From positions 1 to 64,000 of the forward strand of contig NZ_BDAZ01000070.1 of NCBI RefSeq assembly GCF_001612725.1: DNA of 64,000 nucleotides, read 5' to 3'. Position numbers and translations under genes: made by a program. Source of the stretch: Nocardia anaemiae NBRC 100462. GTDB taxonomy: Bacteria > Actinomycetota > Actinomycetes > Mycobacteriales > Mycobacteriaceae. Numbering within the stretch: the stretch's first letter is position 1; each line of letters opens with the position of its first letter. The notes under the pieces were generated by a model, which saw nothing but the letters and a program-made list of their open reading frames with translations, was not told the DNA's origin and ran no database searches. Shown here piece by piece: positions 45,646 to 54,446 of the stretch.

Positions 45646-46655
45646 ACTTCGGCTCCTTTCTGCATGGTGGCAATCAGCTGTTCTGGTGGGATGATGCGAA
45701 ATAGTGCGGCGGACAGCGTTCGGTCACGGTCGATCGCTTCGCGGAGGGCAGTGCGTCGCCGCTCGGCCTTGGCCTCGGTGTCGGCGCTCATGCTCCAGAT
45801 GACGAACGGGAACGCCCCGTCGTTGCTTTCTTGCTCGATGCCCTGGCGGCGATACACCTCATACTCGCGGCACTTCTTGATCAGGGTTGGGATGCTCTCG
45901 GTGCCCTTGTCGATCTCGATAAACGCTGTATCGACGTACTCGCTGTCGGGTGGTGTGGCGGCCTCGGCATACAGGTCGGGCTTGAGGGTCAACCGCGCAC
46001 CGCCGATACCCATATAGGTGCGCCAAGCGGTCGGCTCGATATCGCAGCGCAGCAATTCCAGCTGTCTCGCGCGGTCGGCCCGTATCAGGGCAACGTGTGC
46101 GTCGGCGATGGCGAGTTGGTGATCGAGAAACCGATTCGTCGGCTCGTGAAAGCGACGGCGGGCGCTTGCGCCGGTGTCAGCACGCAGCAGTCGCTCGCCC
46201 ACGTCATCGAGGTAGTACACAACGCCACTGCTTCCGGCCTGGTGCCCGCCGATACGGCGAGTTAGCTGCTGGACGAGCCGTTCATGACGCAGCCGGGCCA
46301 GAACGCGCTGAGCCGTCCGCAACCCGCTTACTTTGGGTAGATCGCCAAAGTGCAATGTCTGGATCTGCGGCACAGTCAGGAACCTGTGCGCGGACACCGA
46401 CCGCAAGATCGACCAATCACGTTCGCTGAGTCGCTCGCCGAGGGCGTAGAGGTCACGGACCGGACGGCGGGTGCGACCGGGTGTGGTGCCCGTATGGGCA
46501 CCATCATTCGCGTCCAGCAGGGCTGCGAATTTGCCAGCGACCGGCCCGTATGGGGAATTGCTGGTCGATGCGGTACGAACACCGGCACGAATATCGTCAA
46601 CAGATGTAGTTTCTACGTCGCTTCCGCTCCTGCCGCGCGAATTTTCCGTCGTCAT
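45642..46655 (-). CDS. Replication-relaxation family protein
   Basis: 337 residues. The region 75-330 matches the replication-relaxation protein family: a winged-helix start LSERDWSILRSVSAHRFLTV, then QIQTLHFGD, LRTAQRVLARLRHERLVQQL, VVYYLDDVGERLL, and later FIEIDKGTESIPTLIKKCRE in a nuclease-like core. Members sit on actinobacterial and firmicute plasmids next to transfer ATPases. The biochemical role is uncertain, with relaxation of DNA at the origin suggested by the name. It overlaps both neighbours by 4 bases, showing a tightly coupled operon. Confidence 0.88.
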   Translation of the reverse strand: MTTENSRGRSGSDVETTSVDDIRAGVRTASTSNSPYGPVAGKFAALLDANDGAHTGTTPGRTRRPVRDLYALGERLSERDWSILRSVSAHRFLTVPQIQTLHFGDLPKVSGLRTAQRVLARLRHERLVQQLTRRIGGHQAGSSGVVYYLDDVGERLLRADTGASARRRFHEPTNRFLDHQLAIADAHVALIRADRARQLELLRCDIEPTAWRTYMGIGGARLTLKPDLYAEAATPPDSEYVDTAFIEIDKGTESIPTLIKKCREYEVYRRQGIEQESNDGAFPFVIWSMSADTEAKAERRRTALREAIDRDRTLSAALFRIIPPEQLIATMQKGAEV

Positions 46656-48838
46656 GCCTGCCTCCGTCGCCGCCGGGGCGCACCGTCCGTATCGCCGTTC
46701 ACCTGATCGAGCAGCTCGGCGAATCCTGCTTCGATCTCGTCCAGTGGTTGGCCGTAGCGCTCACGGGACAAGCGCCGGATTTCGTTCGGATCGCTGGTTT
46801 CCGGGGGCGGGGGCAGGGTCACGCCCGAGGCCCACGGCTGGACGGTGTTGTCGCGCATCAGGTTCACGTAGACGTGGTGGGCGGGGAGCGCGCCGAAGTC
46901 CTCTGGTGCGAGTACGGATTGACCGGTGGCCATGTCCTTGGCATCACCTGCCTGGAGCTGGAACGTGATCCGGCTCCTTGCGTTGTTCCGGAAAGCGTCG
47001 AGCATCGCGGGCGGCAGCTGCTTCTGATACTGATGTGCCAGGTGGAAACCAGCGCGGAGGGAGCGCGCCGTTGCTAGCGCATCACCGAGGTCAGTCGGCA
47101 GGCGCAAGTAGTCCTGCACCTCGTCGATATAGACCATGACCGGCGTGCGGCCGTCCTCCGGCGTACCGGCCCGCTCGCGAATTGCCTGCCACAGCTCGGC
47201 GAGGATAATCGCCCCGAGCAGCTGCGCCGCTTCCGGCCCGATGACCCCTTTCTGCAAGGGCACCAAGAGCACCTTGTTCTCCTGCAGCACCTGCCGGATG
47301 TTGAACTTCGGGTTGCGCTGCGCCAGAACAGCTCTCAGCTGCTTGGTCAGCAAGGGGCGCAGCTTGTTGCTGAGCGGCGCGATCTTCGTGTCCACCGCCT
47401 CTGGCGACAGCGAATCGAACCACGCCCAGAACGGCCCGGCCGCGAACGGATCGTCGCGGATGACCCGCTGGGTCAGCGATCGCCGGAAGCCCGGATTGGT
47501 CAGCAGCAGCGGCAGCATGGTGAGCGAGGCATCGTCGCGCTTCGCCAGCACCTCCAACGAGTTTCGGAGGATGTCGGCCGATCGCGGGCCGAGGTCACCG
47601 TGGATGGCGTGAATCGTGCCGAACAACGAATCGGCGATCACCTCGGGGGTCCGGCCCTCGCTGTGCGCCAATGGATTTATCCCCACAGGCGCCTCATCGA
47701 GGGCATCGAGGAGCACGACGTCGCCGGCCCGCTCTGCCGGGATACGCGCCAAGATGTCGGAGACGAGATCCTTGGGCTCGATGACCACCACTGGCCGCCC
47801 GGCACGGAGGTCTTGGACGATCAGGTTCAAGAGCAATGTCGATTTGCCGGTGCCGTTCGGACCGATGACCCAGGTGTGGCGCATGCTGTCGAGTACGTCG
47901 TAGCCGACCGTGCCGGAGACGCCGGGCGCGTTGGCCTCGGCGATTACCCGCTCACCGGACAGAAGCGTCGGGGTTGGTCGGACTGGCTTTGGATGCAGAG
48001 GTGGCTGTCCGGGGAAGCGTTCGTCATGGTCGCTGACTGGCCACGCCAGCAGATGGCTGAGCTCTGGCACGCTGAGCGGTTGGGCGGGTGCGAGGATGGA
48101 CCATGTTGCTCTGGGTTCGTTGACGTTTCCGGCCTTGTCGCTTGCCAGCTTGAAGTGCACGCCCGCCGACTCGACCGTCCCGATCGCCGCCGCCAGACCG
48201 AGCAGCAAGGATTTCCGTCGCTCCGCGGTGCCGGCCTCGACGCCGATGCGAATGATGGCCGAGAACCCGTGCTGGCCGAGCTTGCGGGCGATGGCCTGCT
48301 TAGCGTTCGGGCGCCGGTCGGGCAGCAGCCCGTTCCAGACCTTGGAGGCCATCGATTGATGCCCGCCGTCCGCTCCGGCGACCGGCGGCAGCATCGGTTG
48401 ACGGCGTGGCCCGAGAACGACTTGAATCACCAGGCGCTCAGTGCCTTTCACGGCGGTCAACGCGCTCAGGATGGAGCGGGCCGACGCGATTCGATCGACC
48501 GGCTCCAACGGCCAATCCGTCGCGGTCAGCTTCAGTCGTCGGGCGGTGACGATGGAGTCACGCTCCTGGGTGTCGAACGGTGTCACCACCGCACCGGATA
48601 CCAGTTGCTCGACCGCCCGGCGCACATTTTGGACGTGCCGAAGTTGGCTGCCGACGAGGTATTCGACTCCATCAGCGGTAGAGCGGGCTTCGAGGATCAA
48701 CTGGGGCGCGTGTTTCTGTGCGGCCCAATGGCGAAGCAGGCTCATTGCGGCATTCTCGCGAAACGGGCTGGGCCAGAATAGGAGTTGCCAGACCAGAGAG
48801 TCGGCGGAAAGGTCCGGTACTGGATTACTCATTGTCAT
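46652..48838 (-). CDS. Conjugative DNA transfer ATPase (VirD4/TraG-type coupling protein)
   Basis: 728 residues from the ATG at 48838, chosen because AAGGAGG lies six bases upstream. Walker A is WVIGPNGTGKSTLLLNLIVQ near 350, followed by PVVVIEPKDLVSDIL. Walker B is MVYIDEVQDYLRLPTDLGDA near 590 with the following QYQKQLPPAMLDAFRNNARS. The N-terminal 300 residues lack clear transmembrane helices, so it is probably soluble or recruited by the partner membrane proteins. Such ATPases bring DNA to, and drive it through, the conjugation channel. It overlaps the small basic gene upstream. Confidence 0.9.
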   Translation of the reverse strand: MTMSNPVPDLSADSLVWQLLFWPSPFRENAAMSLLRHWAAQKHAPQLILEARSTADGVEYLVGSQLRHVQNVRRAVEQLVSGAVVTPFDTQERDSIVTARRLKLTATDWPLEPVDRIASARSILSALTAVKGTERLVIQVVLGPRRQPMLPPVAGADGGHQSMASKVWNGLLPDRRPNAKQAIARKLGQHGFSAIIRIGVEAGTAERRKSLLLGLAAAIGTVESAGVHFKLASDKAGNVNEPRATWSILAPAQPLSVPELSHLLAWPVSDHDERFPGQPPLHPKPVRPTPTLLSGERVIAEANAPGVSGTVGYDVLDSMRHTWVIGPNGTGKSTLLLNLIVQDLRAGRPVVVIEPKDLVSDILARIPAERAGDVVLLDALDEAPVGINPLAHSEGRTPEVIADSLFGTIHAIHGDLGPRSADILRNSLEVLAKRDDASLTMLPLLLTNPGFRRSLTQRVIRDDPFAAGPFWAWFDSLSPEAVDTKIAPLSNKLRPLLTKQLRAVLAQRNPKFNIRQVLQENKVLLVPLQKGVIGPEAAQLLGAIILAELWQAIRERAGTPEDGRTPVMVYIDEVQDYLRLPTDLGDALATARSLRAGFHLAHQYQKQLPPAMLDAFRNNARSRITFQLQAGDAKDMATGQSVLAPEDFGALPAHHVYVNLMRDNTVQPWASGVTLPPPPETSDPNEIRRLSRERYGQPLDEIEAGFAELLDQVNGDTDGAPRRRRRQA

Positions 48839-49064
48839 GGCCAGCCTCCTTATTGCCATTCGTTTCATCTGAAGCAGACTTGCGATCTTTCATCTCGCTC
48901 TTGTTAGTCTCAGCCAATGCAAGTGCGATCAGCGCTTTGCTGAGAAGCTCGATATCCGGCGGATCACGCCGAACGGTTCGCAGGTAGATCCGGCGCTCAC
49001 CTCTGTTGCGGCGCTTGACTTCTCGATCGCCTCGACGGTAATTGGGGCGTCCTGTTTTCGACAT
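48825..49064 (-). CDS. Small basic protein at the head of the transfer ATPase unit
   Basis: 79 residues from the ATG at 49064 (AAGGAGGACAGCT precedes it; the longer in-frame ORF has no SD). The first 35 residues are very basic (MSKTGRPNYRRGDREVKRRN), and a helical, acidic tail follows. It overlaps the ATPase start by 14 bases. The family is not recognised. The charge pattern suggests binding to DNA or to the ATPase, which is inference. The upstream region carries the second copy of the operator-like motif. Confidence 0.65.
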   Translation of the reverse strand: MSKTGRPNYRRGDREVKRRNRGERRIYLRTVRRDPPDIELLSKALIALALAETNKSEMKDRKSASDETNGNKEAGHDNE

Positions 49065-49110
49065 AGCTGTCCTCCTTTTCGAATTACGTTGCTTAGCGAA
49101 CTGCGCAGAC

Positions 49111-49150
49111 TTGCGCATATACATGAGCCTTATGTGCGCTTACGCACAAA
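49111..49150. promoter_or_regulatory. Operator-like motif copy 2 with flanking half-site
   Basis: TGTGCGCTTACGCACAAA (49133-49150) is the reverse-strand form of the motif at 44384-44401. Twenty bases away, TTGCGCATA (49111-49119) repeats the half-site in inverted orientation. The cluster lies 50-90 bases before the start of the transfer ATPase unit, a sensible place for repressor binding. Confidence 0.6.
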
Positions 49151-49271
49151 GGTCTTGATTCCAATATGTGGCGCGCTTACATGAAACTCAACGAAGATTG
49201 CAGAATCTACGACACCGATGCGAATAGCCCTGCCAGAGATAGAAATGGGTCAAAGGTTGACCAAATTTCAG

Positions 49272-49478
49272 TCACCACCCGGCACGCATTTTGCGGTAGA
49301 CGATGATGCCGCCGATGATCAACGCGATCATCCCGACAACGCCCAGGACGATGGTCAGCGTCGGCCACATCGACTCGATCAGAGCGACCGCGAAATAGAT
49401 CGCCACGACACCAAGCAGGATGCTCCCGCAGGCTCGCTTGAACGTCTCGGCCATGCCCGAGGGTGAATCGCCGCTCAT
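49272..49478 (-). CDS. Small two-helix membrane protein
   Basis: 68 residues from the ATG at 49478, two bases after the stop of the preceding gene. Two hydrophobic helices are clear: GSILLGVVAIYFAVALIESM and PTLTIVLGVVGMIALIIGGI, with a short polar N-terminus and basic end YRKMRAGW. Small proteins of this layout recur in actinobacterial transfer operons. No specific function can be named. About 120 bases separate it from the next motif cluster. Confidence 0.7.
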   Translation of the reverse strand: MSGDSPSGMAETFKRACGSILLGVVAIYFAVALIESMWPTLTIVLGVVGMIALIIGGIIVYRKMRAGW

Positions 49479-49480
49479 CC

Positions 49481-50875
49481 TCACCACTCCCCGTCGAGGT
49501 CGTCGCTAGCGTCGTCCGCCTCGGTGGGCGCCACTGGCACCAGCACTGCATTCTTGGGCGCGGCCGTGGGTGTCTTGCCCTCGGTGGCCGTGCCGTCCCC
49601 GGCCACCAGCTCATCGAGTCGGTCCATCAGTTCAACCAGAATCGAGCGGTCGACGTCGACGTGTGGAGCGGTCAAGTTGATGCTCGGACGGCCGTGCTGG
49701 GAGGTGATCTGTGCTTGCGCTCCGCAACCCTGGTGATAGCTCCTAGCAATCAACCGCAGCTGGTCGGCCCCCTTGATCGGCGTGCCCATCGCGGCAAGTG
49801 TGGCAGCGTAGACCCGCTCGGCTTTCAGCCGCAGTAGCGGCAACTGCGCAGTGAGAGCGTCGATTTGGCGATGCAATTCCATTCGCCGCCGTTCAATCGG
49901 TTTGAGCTGTGCGGTCAGATGCCTGATCTCGTCGGTCTGTGGCGAGCCATCTCGGAAGTACGCCGCGAACACCACCATGTTTACTGTGGCGACGATGATC
50001 GCGAAGAAAACGCCGAGGACGGTCGCGCTGACGATACTGCCGCCTGCGGCCAGGCTGTCTGTCACGATCCGATAGGCCATCACGATTCCAGCGCTGATTG
50101 CCATTGCCGCCGCCAAGCCGATGAACAGTAGGGGAAGAGTGCGCGCCTTGCCCTCGGGCAGTTGGATATGTCCGGTGTCGTTCTTGTAACCCTTGAGGTC
50201 TTGGCCGAAAAACTTCAGGCCGACTGCGACGGCCGCGGTGCCGAGCAGCGCGAAGACGACACTGGTGAGCAGTGGCACCAGGCTTTCACCCCACGCTGAA
50301 CCGGCCCCGGAGGCCAGCCCGGCAAGATCGACGTTGAATACCTGTGTCACGAAGTACAACAGCACCGGAAAATCCACCACGGCTATCCAGGTCGAATACC
50401 GAGACAGCCAAGCAGGCACCCGTCGATGGTTTACATTGCCTGCATCGCGCTCTTCAGTGACTGTCGTGCTCACGGCTTTCATCCGCTTGTTCGCCTCCGA
50501 CGCTGGGATGACGTCGCCGTTCATGCCCGCGACCGGCTGCTCATCCAAACGGTCGAGTTCGGCTCGCACGATGGTGATTTCGCCCTTGATACTGGCGGCT
50601 TCGTCCACCAGCTGGCCGAGCTGCTCTGCACCGCATTCGCGGATCTCCTCGGCGGCCAGCATGCCTTTGCTCATCGCGACCGCCTCCATCTGGCTGAGGG
50701 TGTCCGGCTCGCGGGTGCCGCCGATGCGCTCCTGTTCATCGACGAGCGCAAGCACATCAGGGAGCCACTCACGTGGGATGGGGCGGCCGGTTGCTAGCGA
50801 CAGCTTGATATCGCGTCGGGGTACGGATGGCGATCGGGTGCCGATCGTCGGCACTGCGGTGGGCTGGATGGTCAT
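49481..50875 (-). CDS. Multi-pass membrane protein of the transfer operon
   Basis: 464 residues from the ATG at 50875 (TTGGAG upstream; an earlier in-frame start adds 16 residues). A helical soluble N-terminus (about 1-145) is followed by hydrophobic segments at about 155-180 (TWIAVVDFPVLLYFVTQVFN), 195-220 (VPLLTSVVFALLGTAAVAVG), 250-275 and 285-310 (VSATVLGVFFAIIVATVNMV). A coiled-coil region follows (about 325-370) and then a polar tail. I do not recognise a named family. Position between the ATPase and the lipoprotein suggests a part of the transfer channel or its membrane anchor. The stop is two bases before the small membrane gene. Confidence 0.75.
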   Translation of the reverse strand: MTIQPTAVPTIGTRSPSVPRRDIKLSLATGRPIPREWLPDVLALVDEQERIGGTREPDTLSQMEAVAMSKGMLAAEEIRECGAEQLGQLVDEAASIKGEITIVRAELDRLDEQPVAGMNGDVIPASEANKRMKAVSTTVTEERDAGNVNHRRVPAWLSRYSTWIAVVDFPVLLYFVTQVFNVDLAGLASGAGSAWGESLVPLLTSVVFALLGTAAVAVGLKFFGQDLKGYKNDTGHIQLPEGKARTLPLLFIGLAAAMAISAGIVMAYRIVTDSLAAGGSIVSATVLGVFFAIIVATVNMVVFAAYFRDGSPQTDEIRHLTAQLKPIERRRMELHRQIDALTAQLPLLRLKAERVYAATLAAMGTPIKGADQLRLIARSYHQGCGAQAQITSQHGRPSINLTAPHVDVDRSILVELMDRLDELVAGDGTATEGKTPTAAPKNAVLVPVAPTEADDASDDLDGEW

Positions 50876-50924
50876 GATGACTCCAATCTGATTGAGGGGT
50901 GCGATTTCTTGGGGTGAGGGCATG

Positions 50925-52145
50925 TCATTGATCGCCGCGGTGAAAGGTCAGCTCGACGCGACGGTTCTGCTGCGCCTTGGCCTCGTCGAATTGGCTATTG
51001 GTGAAATTCGGGATGATCGGCTCGCGGGCGTCGCGGCCAGAGACGATGCCCAGCAGTTCGGACGGCAGTCCCAGCGCTACGAGGCGATCCGCCACGGCAC
51101 GGGCCCGCCGCTCGGACAGGTTGTTTCGGGTGTCCCCGGTGCCGGTGTCCGCGATGTGCCCGGTGACGTCGATGGACTGGACGTCGCATCGGGATATAGC
51201 GTCCACGATCGGTCGTAGTTGGTCGTCAGCGTTCGCCGGCAGGAGCGCGCTCTCCGGTGCGAAATGGAGCGTCTGGTCGTTCAGGCTGGTCCAGACCGGG
51301 CAGCCGCTACCGCTATCCGTGATGGCGTCCGGTACTGGCACTACCGGCACCGGCATCGGGGCCAGCGGCGCCGTCGCGGCTGAGGTGTCGTGCGAGACAA
51401 CACAACTGGTTGCCCCGGAACGTTGGCAGATGCCGGTCCATAGCTGTTCCACTAGCGCGCGGGCGAACGGCGGCAAGGCGGGCTGCGAACCGGCGGCAAT
51501 GCCCAGGCCATGGAACGTCACGTGACGACCCGACAGACTCGGTAAGCGGCCCTGCCGGGCGATGCTGTCGATGACGCTGTCCGGCTTGGCGTTCCAGCCA
51601 ACGACGCGCAGGTCGATTGGCGCGGCCGTGTTGATCCCGGAAGACACGACGTGCAGGTCGCCAGGCAGTTGGCTGACCCGATCGAGCAGCCCGAGGAGAT
51701 CGAGGCCGGGCCGGTCGGCGCGGACGTCGGCGACCGTGTCCGCCAGCTCGCGCACGGAGGAGGCGATCTGGTGATTGGCGTCGGCCGCGGCGTGCTGTAC
51801 CTGGCCGTTCGGGCGGAGCGGCGTCAGATCCTTGGAGGTGATGCCGCCCGCGGCCGAGGACACCATACGCACGGTGGCGTCGCCGGTGCGCTTGGACTGC
51901 TTGGCCATGTCGGTCAGCTCAGCGACGAGTGAATCCGGCAGGACGACGCGGGGTTCGGCGCTGGTGGCGGTGGCGGCGATGGTGATCGCGGAGGGGAGCG
52001 TGTCCGCGGGCGCCGCGGTGCAGCCGACGACGCCGGTCAGCGTGGCCAGGGACAGACCGATCGCCGCACCCGCGGCGAGGCCGGCGCGGAGGAGATGAAC
52101 AATCCGCGCTTGACGTTCAGTGGGGCGTACGGAGGGAGGGGCCAT
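50925..52145 (-). CDS. OmpA-family C-terminal domain lipoprotein
   Basis: 406 residues. The N-terminus has a signal ending in a lipobox (LATLTGVVGC, Cys near 42), so it is probably lipid-anchored on the outer face of the membrane. The middle (about 70-260) has Ala-rich helices and no known domain. The last about 110 residues are an OmpA-like domain: LHFAPESALLPANADDQLRP, then VTGHIADTGTGDTRNNLSER and RARAVADRLVALGLP, which binds peptidoglycan in other proteins. A lipoprotein that grips the wall fits a role in shaping a transfer channel through the envelope. An AAAGGAG is found before the ATG. It is upstream of, and in the same direction as, the membrane protein gene. Confidence 0.87.
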   Translation of the reverse strand: MAPPSVRPTERQARIVHLLRAGLAAGAAIGLSLATLTGVVGCTAAPADTLPSAITIAATATSAEPRVVLPDSLVAELTDMAKQSKRTGDATVRMVSSAAGGITSKDLTPLRPNGQVQHAAADANHQIASSVRELADTVADVRADRPGLDLLGLLDRVSQLPGDLHVVSSGINTAAPIDLRVVGWNAKPDSVIDSIARQGRLPSLSGRHVTFHGLGIAAGSQPALPPFARALVEQLWTGICQRSGATSCVVSHDTSAATAPLAPMPVPVVPVPDAITDSGSGCPVWTSLNDQTLHFAPESALLPANADDQLRPIVDAISRCDVQSIDVTGHIADTGTGDTRNNLSERRARAVADRLVALGLPSELLGIVSGRDAREPIIPNFTNSQFDEAKAQQNRRVELTFHRGDQ

Positions 52146-52246
52146 GTGGAACTCCTTTGATTAGGTGTTGGAAGACTTGGGCGAGGCATGAATTCGAACG
52201 GTCATGGCCTGCCGCCGGACGGCCATCCGGCGGCAGGCCCCACGGA

Positions 52247-52807
52247 TCATCCCGGCCAGCGGTTGACCGCCCAGAAGATAAGAAGCCGCAGGTAGCCGGT
52301 AGAAAGCTCCCAAGCGTGTTCGGTGCTGGTCGGAGCAGCGGCGTACTGCCCATTGGCGAAGATGTCGATCTCCGCACGCAGCTCACGGAAACCCTGAAAG
52401 ACGAAAGCCGTGATCGCGTAGACGGTTTCCGGGTCGTCGCCATCTGGTACAGCCAGGCCGCTTCCTGTGGACCTGTCTTCGGCCAGTTCCGAGGCGGTGA
52501 GGGTGTCCTGGTGGGTGACGTCGAACTCCGGTGAGGCTTCGACGGCGTCGGTGGGCCACTGCCGAGCCCACTCCAGGAGGCCCATGCGGGTCCAGTCGGC
52601 GAGGTCTCGGGCGTGAGCGGCGGTGGTCGGAGCGGCTTCTTCGTGGCCGCTGATGAACCGGCGCAACTTGTTCGCGAAGACGGTCTGTTGTGCCAGGGCG
52701 AACTCGGCGATGGCCGACGCGGCGTCTGGATCGTCGCCGGGCGGGATGGTCGGGAGCAGGTCGTCGGGCAGGCCGACTCGGATGTACGGAGCGGAGTTGG
52801 TGGGCAT
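52247..52807 (-). CDS. Hypothetical protein at the head of the transfer operon
   Basis: 186 residues from the ATG at 52807, preceded by AGAGAG. The chain has two similar-looking halves, each with a G/D-D-P start (PPGDDPDAASAIAEFALAQQ and DGDDPETVYAITAFVFQGFR) and a later segment with T-x-x-H-A-x-x-L (TTAAHARDLADWTRMGLLEW and TSTEHAWELSTGYLRLLIFW), which suggests an internal duplication. No membrane helix or catalytic motif is seen and the family is not known to me. It starts the minus-strand operon and is divergent from the gene at 52967. Confidence 0.65.
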   Translation of the reverse strand: MPTNSAPYIRVGLPDDLLPTIPPGDDPDAASAIAEFALAQQTVFANKLRRFISGHEEAAPTTAAHARDLADWTRMGLLEWARQWPTDAVEASPEFDVTHQDTLTASELAEDRSTGSGLAVPDGDDPETVYAITAFVFQGFRELRAEIDIFANGQYAAAPTSTEHAWELSTGYLRLLIFWAVNRWPG

Positions 52808-52966
52808 GTGCACTCTCTCTGATCGGGCGGTACGTCCCCGTCAGAGTGCCGCCGATTTCCGGGCAGAAGTCGGCGCAAATCGGCGGAAGTGGGCACTCGT
52901 CACCCGCCCGGATGCTGTTGCCGCTACGGCCCTCCGCACTCGTCGCTCATCGGGCATGATCGAACC

Positions 52967-54310
52967 GTGACCAGCAAGCCGACGTTGCCCGCGCCTGAGG
53001 CGATCGCTCAGGATCTACGAAAGCTGAGAAGATTTGGCATCGGTCGCATCGACGCAAGCAAAGTGCCGACGCTCCGACGTTGTGCCGTCGCCGCAGAACT
53101 AGCCGAGTCCGTGGCTATCTCTGCCGACGCCATTGCAACGCTGGTTCGGCGTGGCGCGGGCGAGATGGTCAGCATTGAGGAACAGGAGGCTGTCGCATGC
53201 CTGTACGGATTCAATAGGGAACTCAGGCACGCGTCTGTTCAAATCCGACGAGGAAAAGCCGCATCCGCGCTAGGTTATAGAAGAGCATCGAACTTCACCC
53301 GCAATCGGGAAAACGAACTCATTGAAGACTTGGCGCAGGCAATCCGCTCATTCTGTCTGCAACAACTTGAAGCGGCCGAGGTGGGCAATGGCGACGATCC
53401 GCATCGGGTGAAGAAAGAATACTTTGCGGGACGTTTCCGCGCGTGGTGGCAGATGCTGCGAGAATGGCTCACCAAGGCTCGGGACTGGCTCCTCTACTCA
53501 GAGAGCAGGAGGCTTGCCGGGATCGTTGGTGCGGCACTCCTCGGGGGATTCGCCATATTCTCAGCCTGCAAGGGTAATGCACCTGTTGTGGTACAGAACA
53601 CCACTCCACCGACAGTGGCCGCTCAGCCTTTTGGCGGTGAGCAGATGCCGGATAATGGTCGTGGCATCACCCAACAGGTTTACCTTGAGGGCTCTCGTTT
53701 TGCACAGAAAGAATTTGAAGACCCTGGATATGCATATTGTGGTGTGTCGCCATCGTCTTCACGGGCGGACGCCTACATGTGCGCAGTGCCACCTGATCTC
53801 TGGCCGCCAGAGGATCAAAAGACGCGAGGCGTTATGGACCCCTGTTTTGCGGTAGATGCTGATTCGGTGGTGTGTCATGGAAGCGGGAAGACGGGCCCGT
53901 ATCCGCGGTTTCATGTCCAGGGTGGCGTGCTGGTCGAGAAGTCTCCAAGGTGGGAGGGCGACGCCGACTGGCCGTGGCAAGTTGTAGTCCCAGACGGGAA
54001 TACCTGTCAACGAATGGCAGCATGGATTGAAATGCAGTCACCTCAGACGAGCTTGCGCTCGCGGAAAAAAGTGCCAGCTGACTCGCCCTACTACCAGTGT
54101 TCACGAGAAGAGAAGCATCTTGTGGCAATTGATTGGGTCTTGTCCGCGAGCGGCAAGGTGGAGCTGATTTCATGGCTCAGGACCATCGACGATAAACCCG
54201 CCGACGCAATGCGCCTCGAAAAAGGAAGCGACGACACCTGGTACATCCGCTACTCGCCCGAGGAAAACACCGCCTATACGAAGACACGCGTCGCGACCAT
54301 GGTCTTCTAA
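52967..54310 (+). CDS. Single-pass membrane protein, function unknown
   Basis: 447 residues from the GTG at 52967 (the in-frame ATG at 52889 gives a poor N-terminus). A soluble helical part of about 185 residues is followed by one transmembrane segment (LAGIVGAALLGGFAIFSACK) and an exported domain of about 240 residues with several Cys (CGVSPSSSRADAYMCAVPPD, then DPCFAVDADSVVCHGSGKTG and CQRM). It faces away from the transfer operon and is less GC-rich than its neighbours. No family is recognised. A hairpin that can act in both directions lies after the stop. Confidence 0.72.
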   Translation: MTSKPTLPAPEAIAQDLRKLRRFGIGRIDASKVPTLRRCAVAAELAESVAISADAIATLVRRGAGEMVSIEEQEAVACLYGFNRELRHASVQIRRGKAASALGYRRASNFTRNRENELIEDLAQAIRSFCLQQLEAAEVGNGDDPHRVKKEYFAGRFRAWWQMLREWLTKARDWLLYSESRRLAGIVGAALLGGFAIFSACKGNAPVVVQNTTPPTVAAQPFGGEQMPDNGRGITQQVYLEGSRFAQKEFEDPGYAYCGVSPSSSRADAYMCAVPPDLWPPEDQKTRGVMDPCFAVDADSVVCHGSGKTGPYPRFHVQGGVLVEKSPRWEGDADWPWQVVVPDGNTCQRMAAWIEMQSPQTSLRSRKKVPADSPYYQCSREEKHLVAIDWVLSASGKVELISWLRTIDDKPADAMRLEKGSDDTWYIRYSPEENTAYTKTRVATMVF

Positions 54311-54351
54311 TCCAAAGGCGGCTGTAAGCCCTGAGTAGTGGGCATGAGAAA

Positions 54352-54373
54352 GCCCGCTCCTGGTGGAGCGGGC
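54352..54373. terminator. Bidirectional terminator between convergent genes
   Basis: GCCCGCTCC (54352-54360) pairs with GGAGCGGGC (54365-54373) around TGGT. On the minus strand the stem is followed by TTTCTC. It lies between the convergent genes ending at 54310 and 54447. Confidence 0.75.
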
Positions 54374-54413
54374 GTGCGTGGGCGCGCATGATGGATATGG
54401 TTAGGGTGTTGAA

Positions 54414-54435
54414 CGTTCGCCGACTTCGGCGAACG
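54414..54435 (-). terminator. Second hairpin, 3' to the minus-strand gene
   Basis: CGTTCGCCGA (54414-54423) and TCGGCGAACG (54426-54435) form a perfect 10-bp inverted repeat with a two-base centre, 11 bases from the stop at 54447. It could be a terminator or a protein-binding palindrome. Confidence 0.5.
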
Positions 54436-54446
54436 ATTAGAGCCGC

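Noticed and set aside
47600..48781. 393-codon plus-strand frame opposite the transfer ATPase
   Set aside because: It is an antisense shadow, since Walker motifs and the coupled start are on the minus strand.
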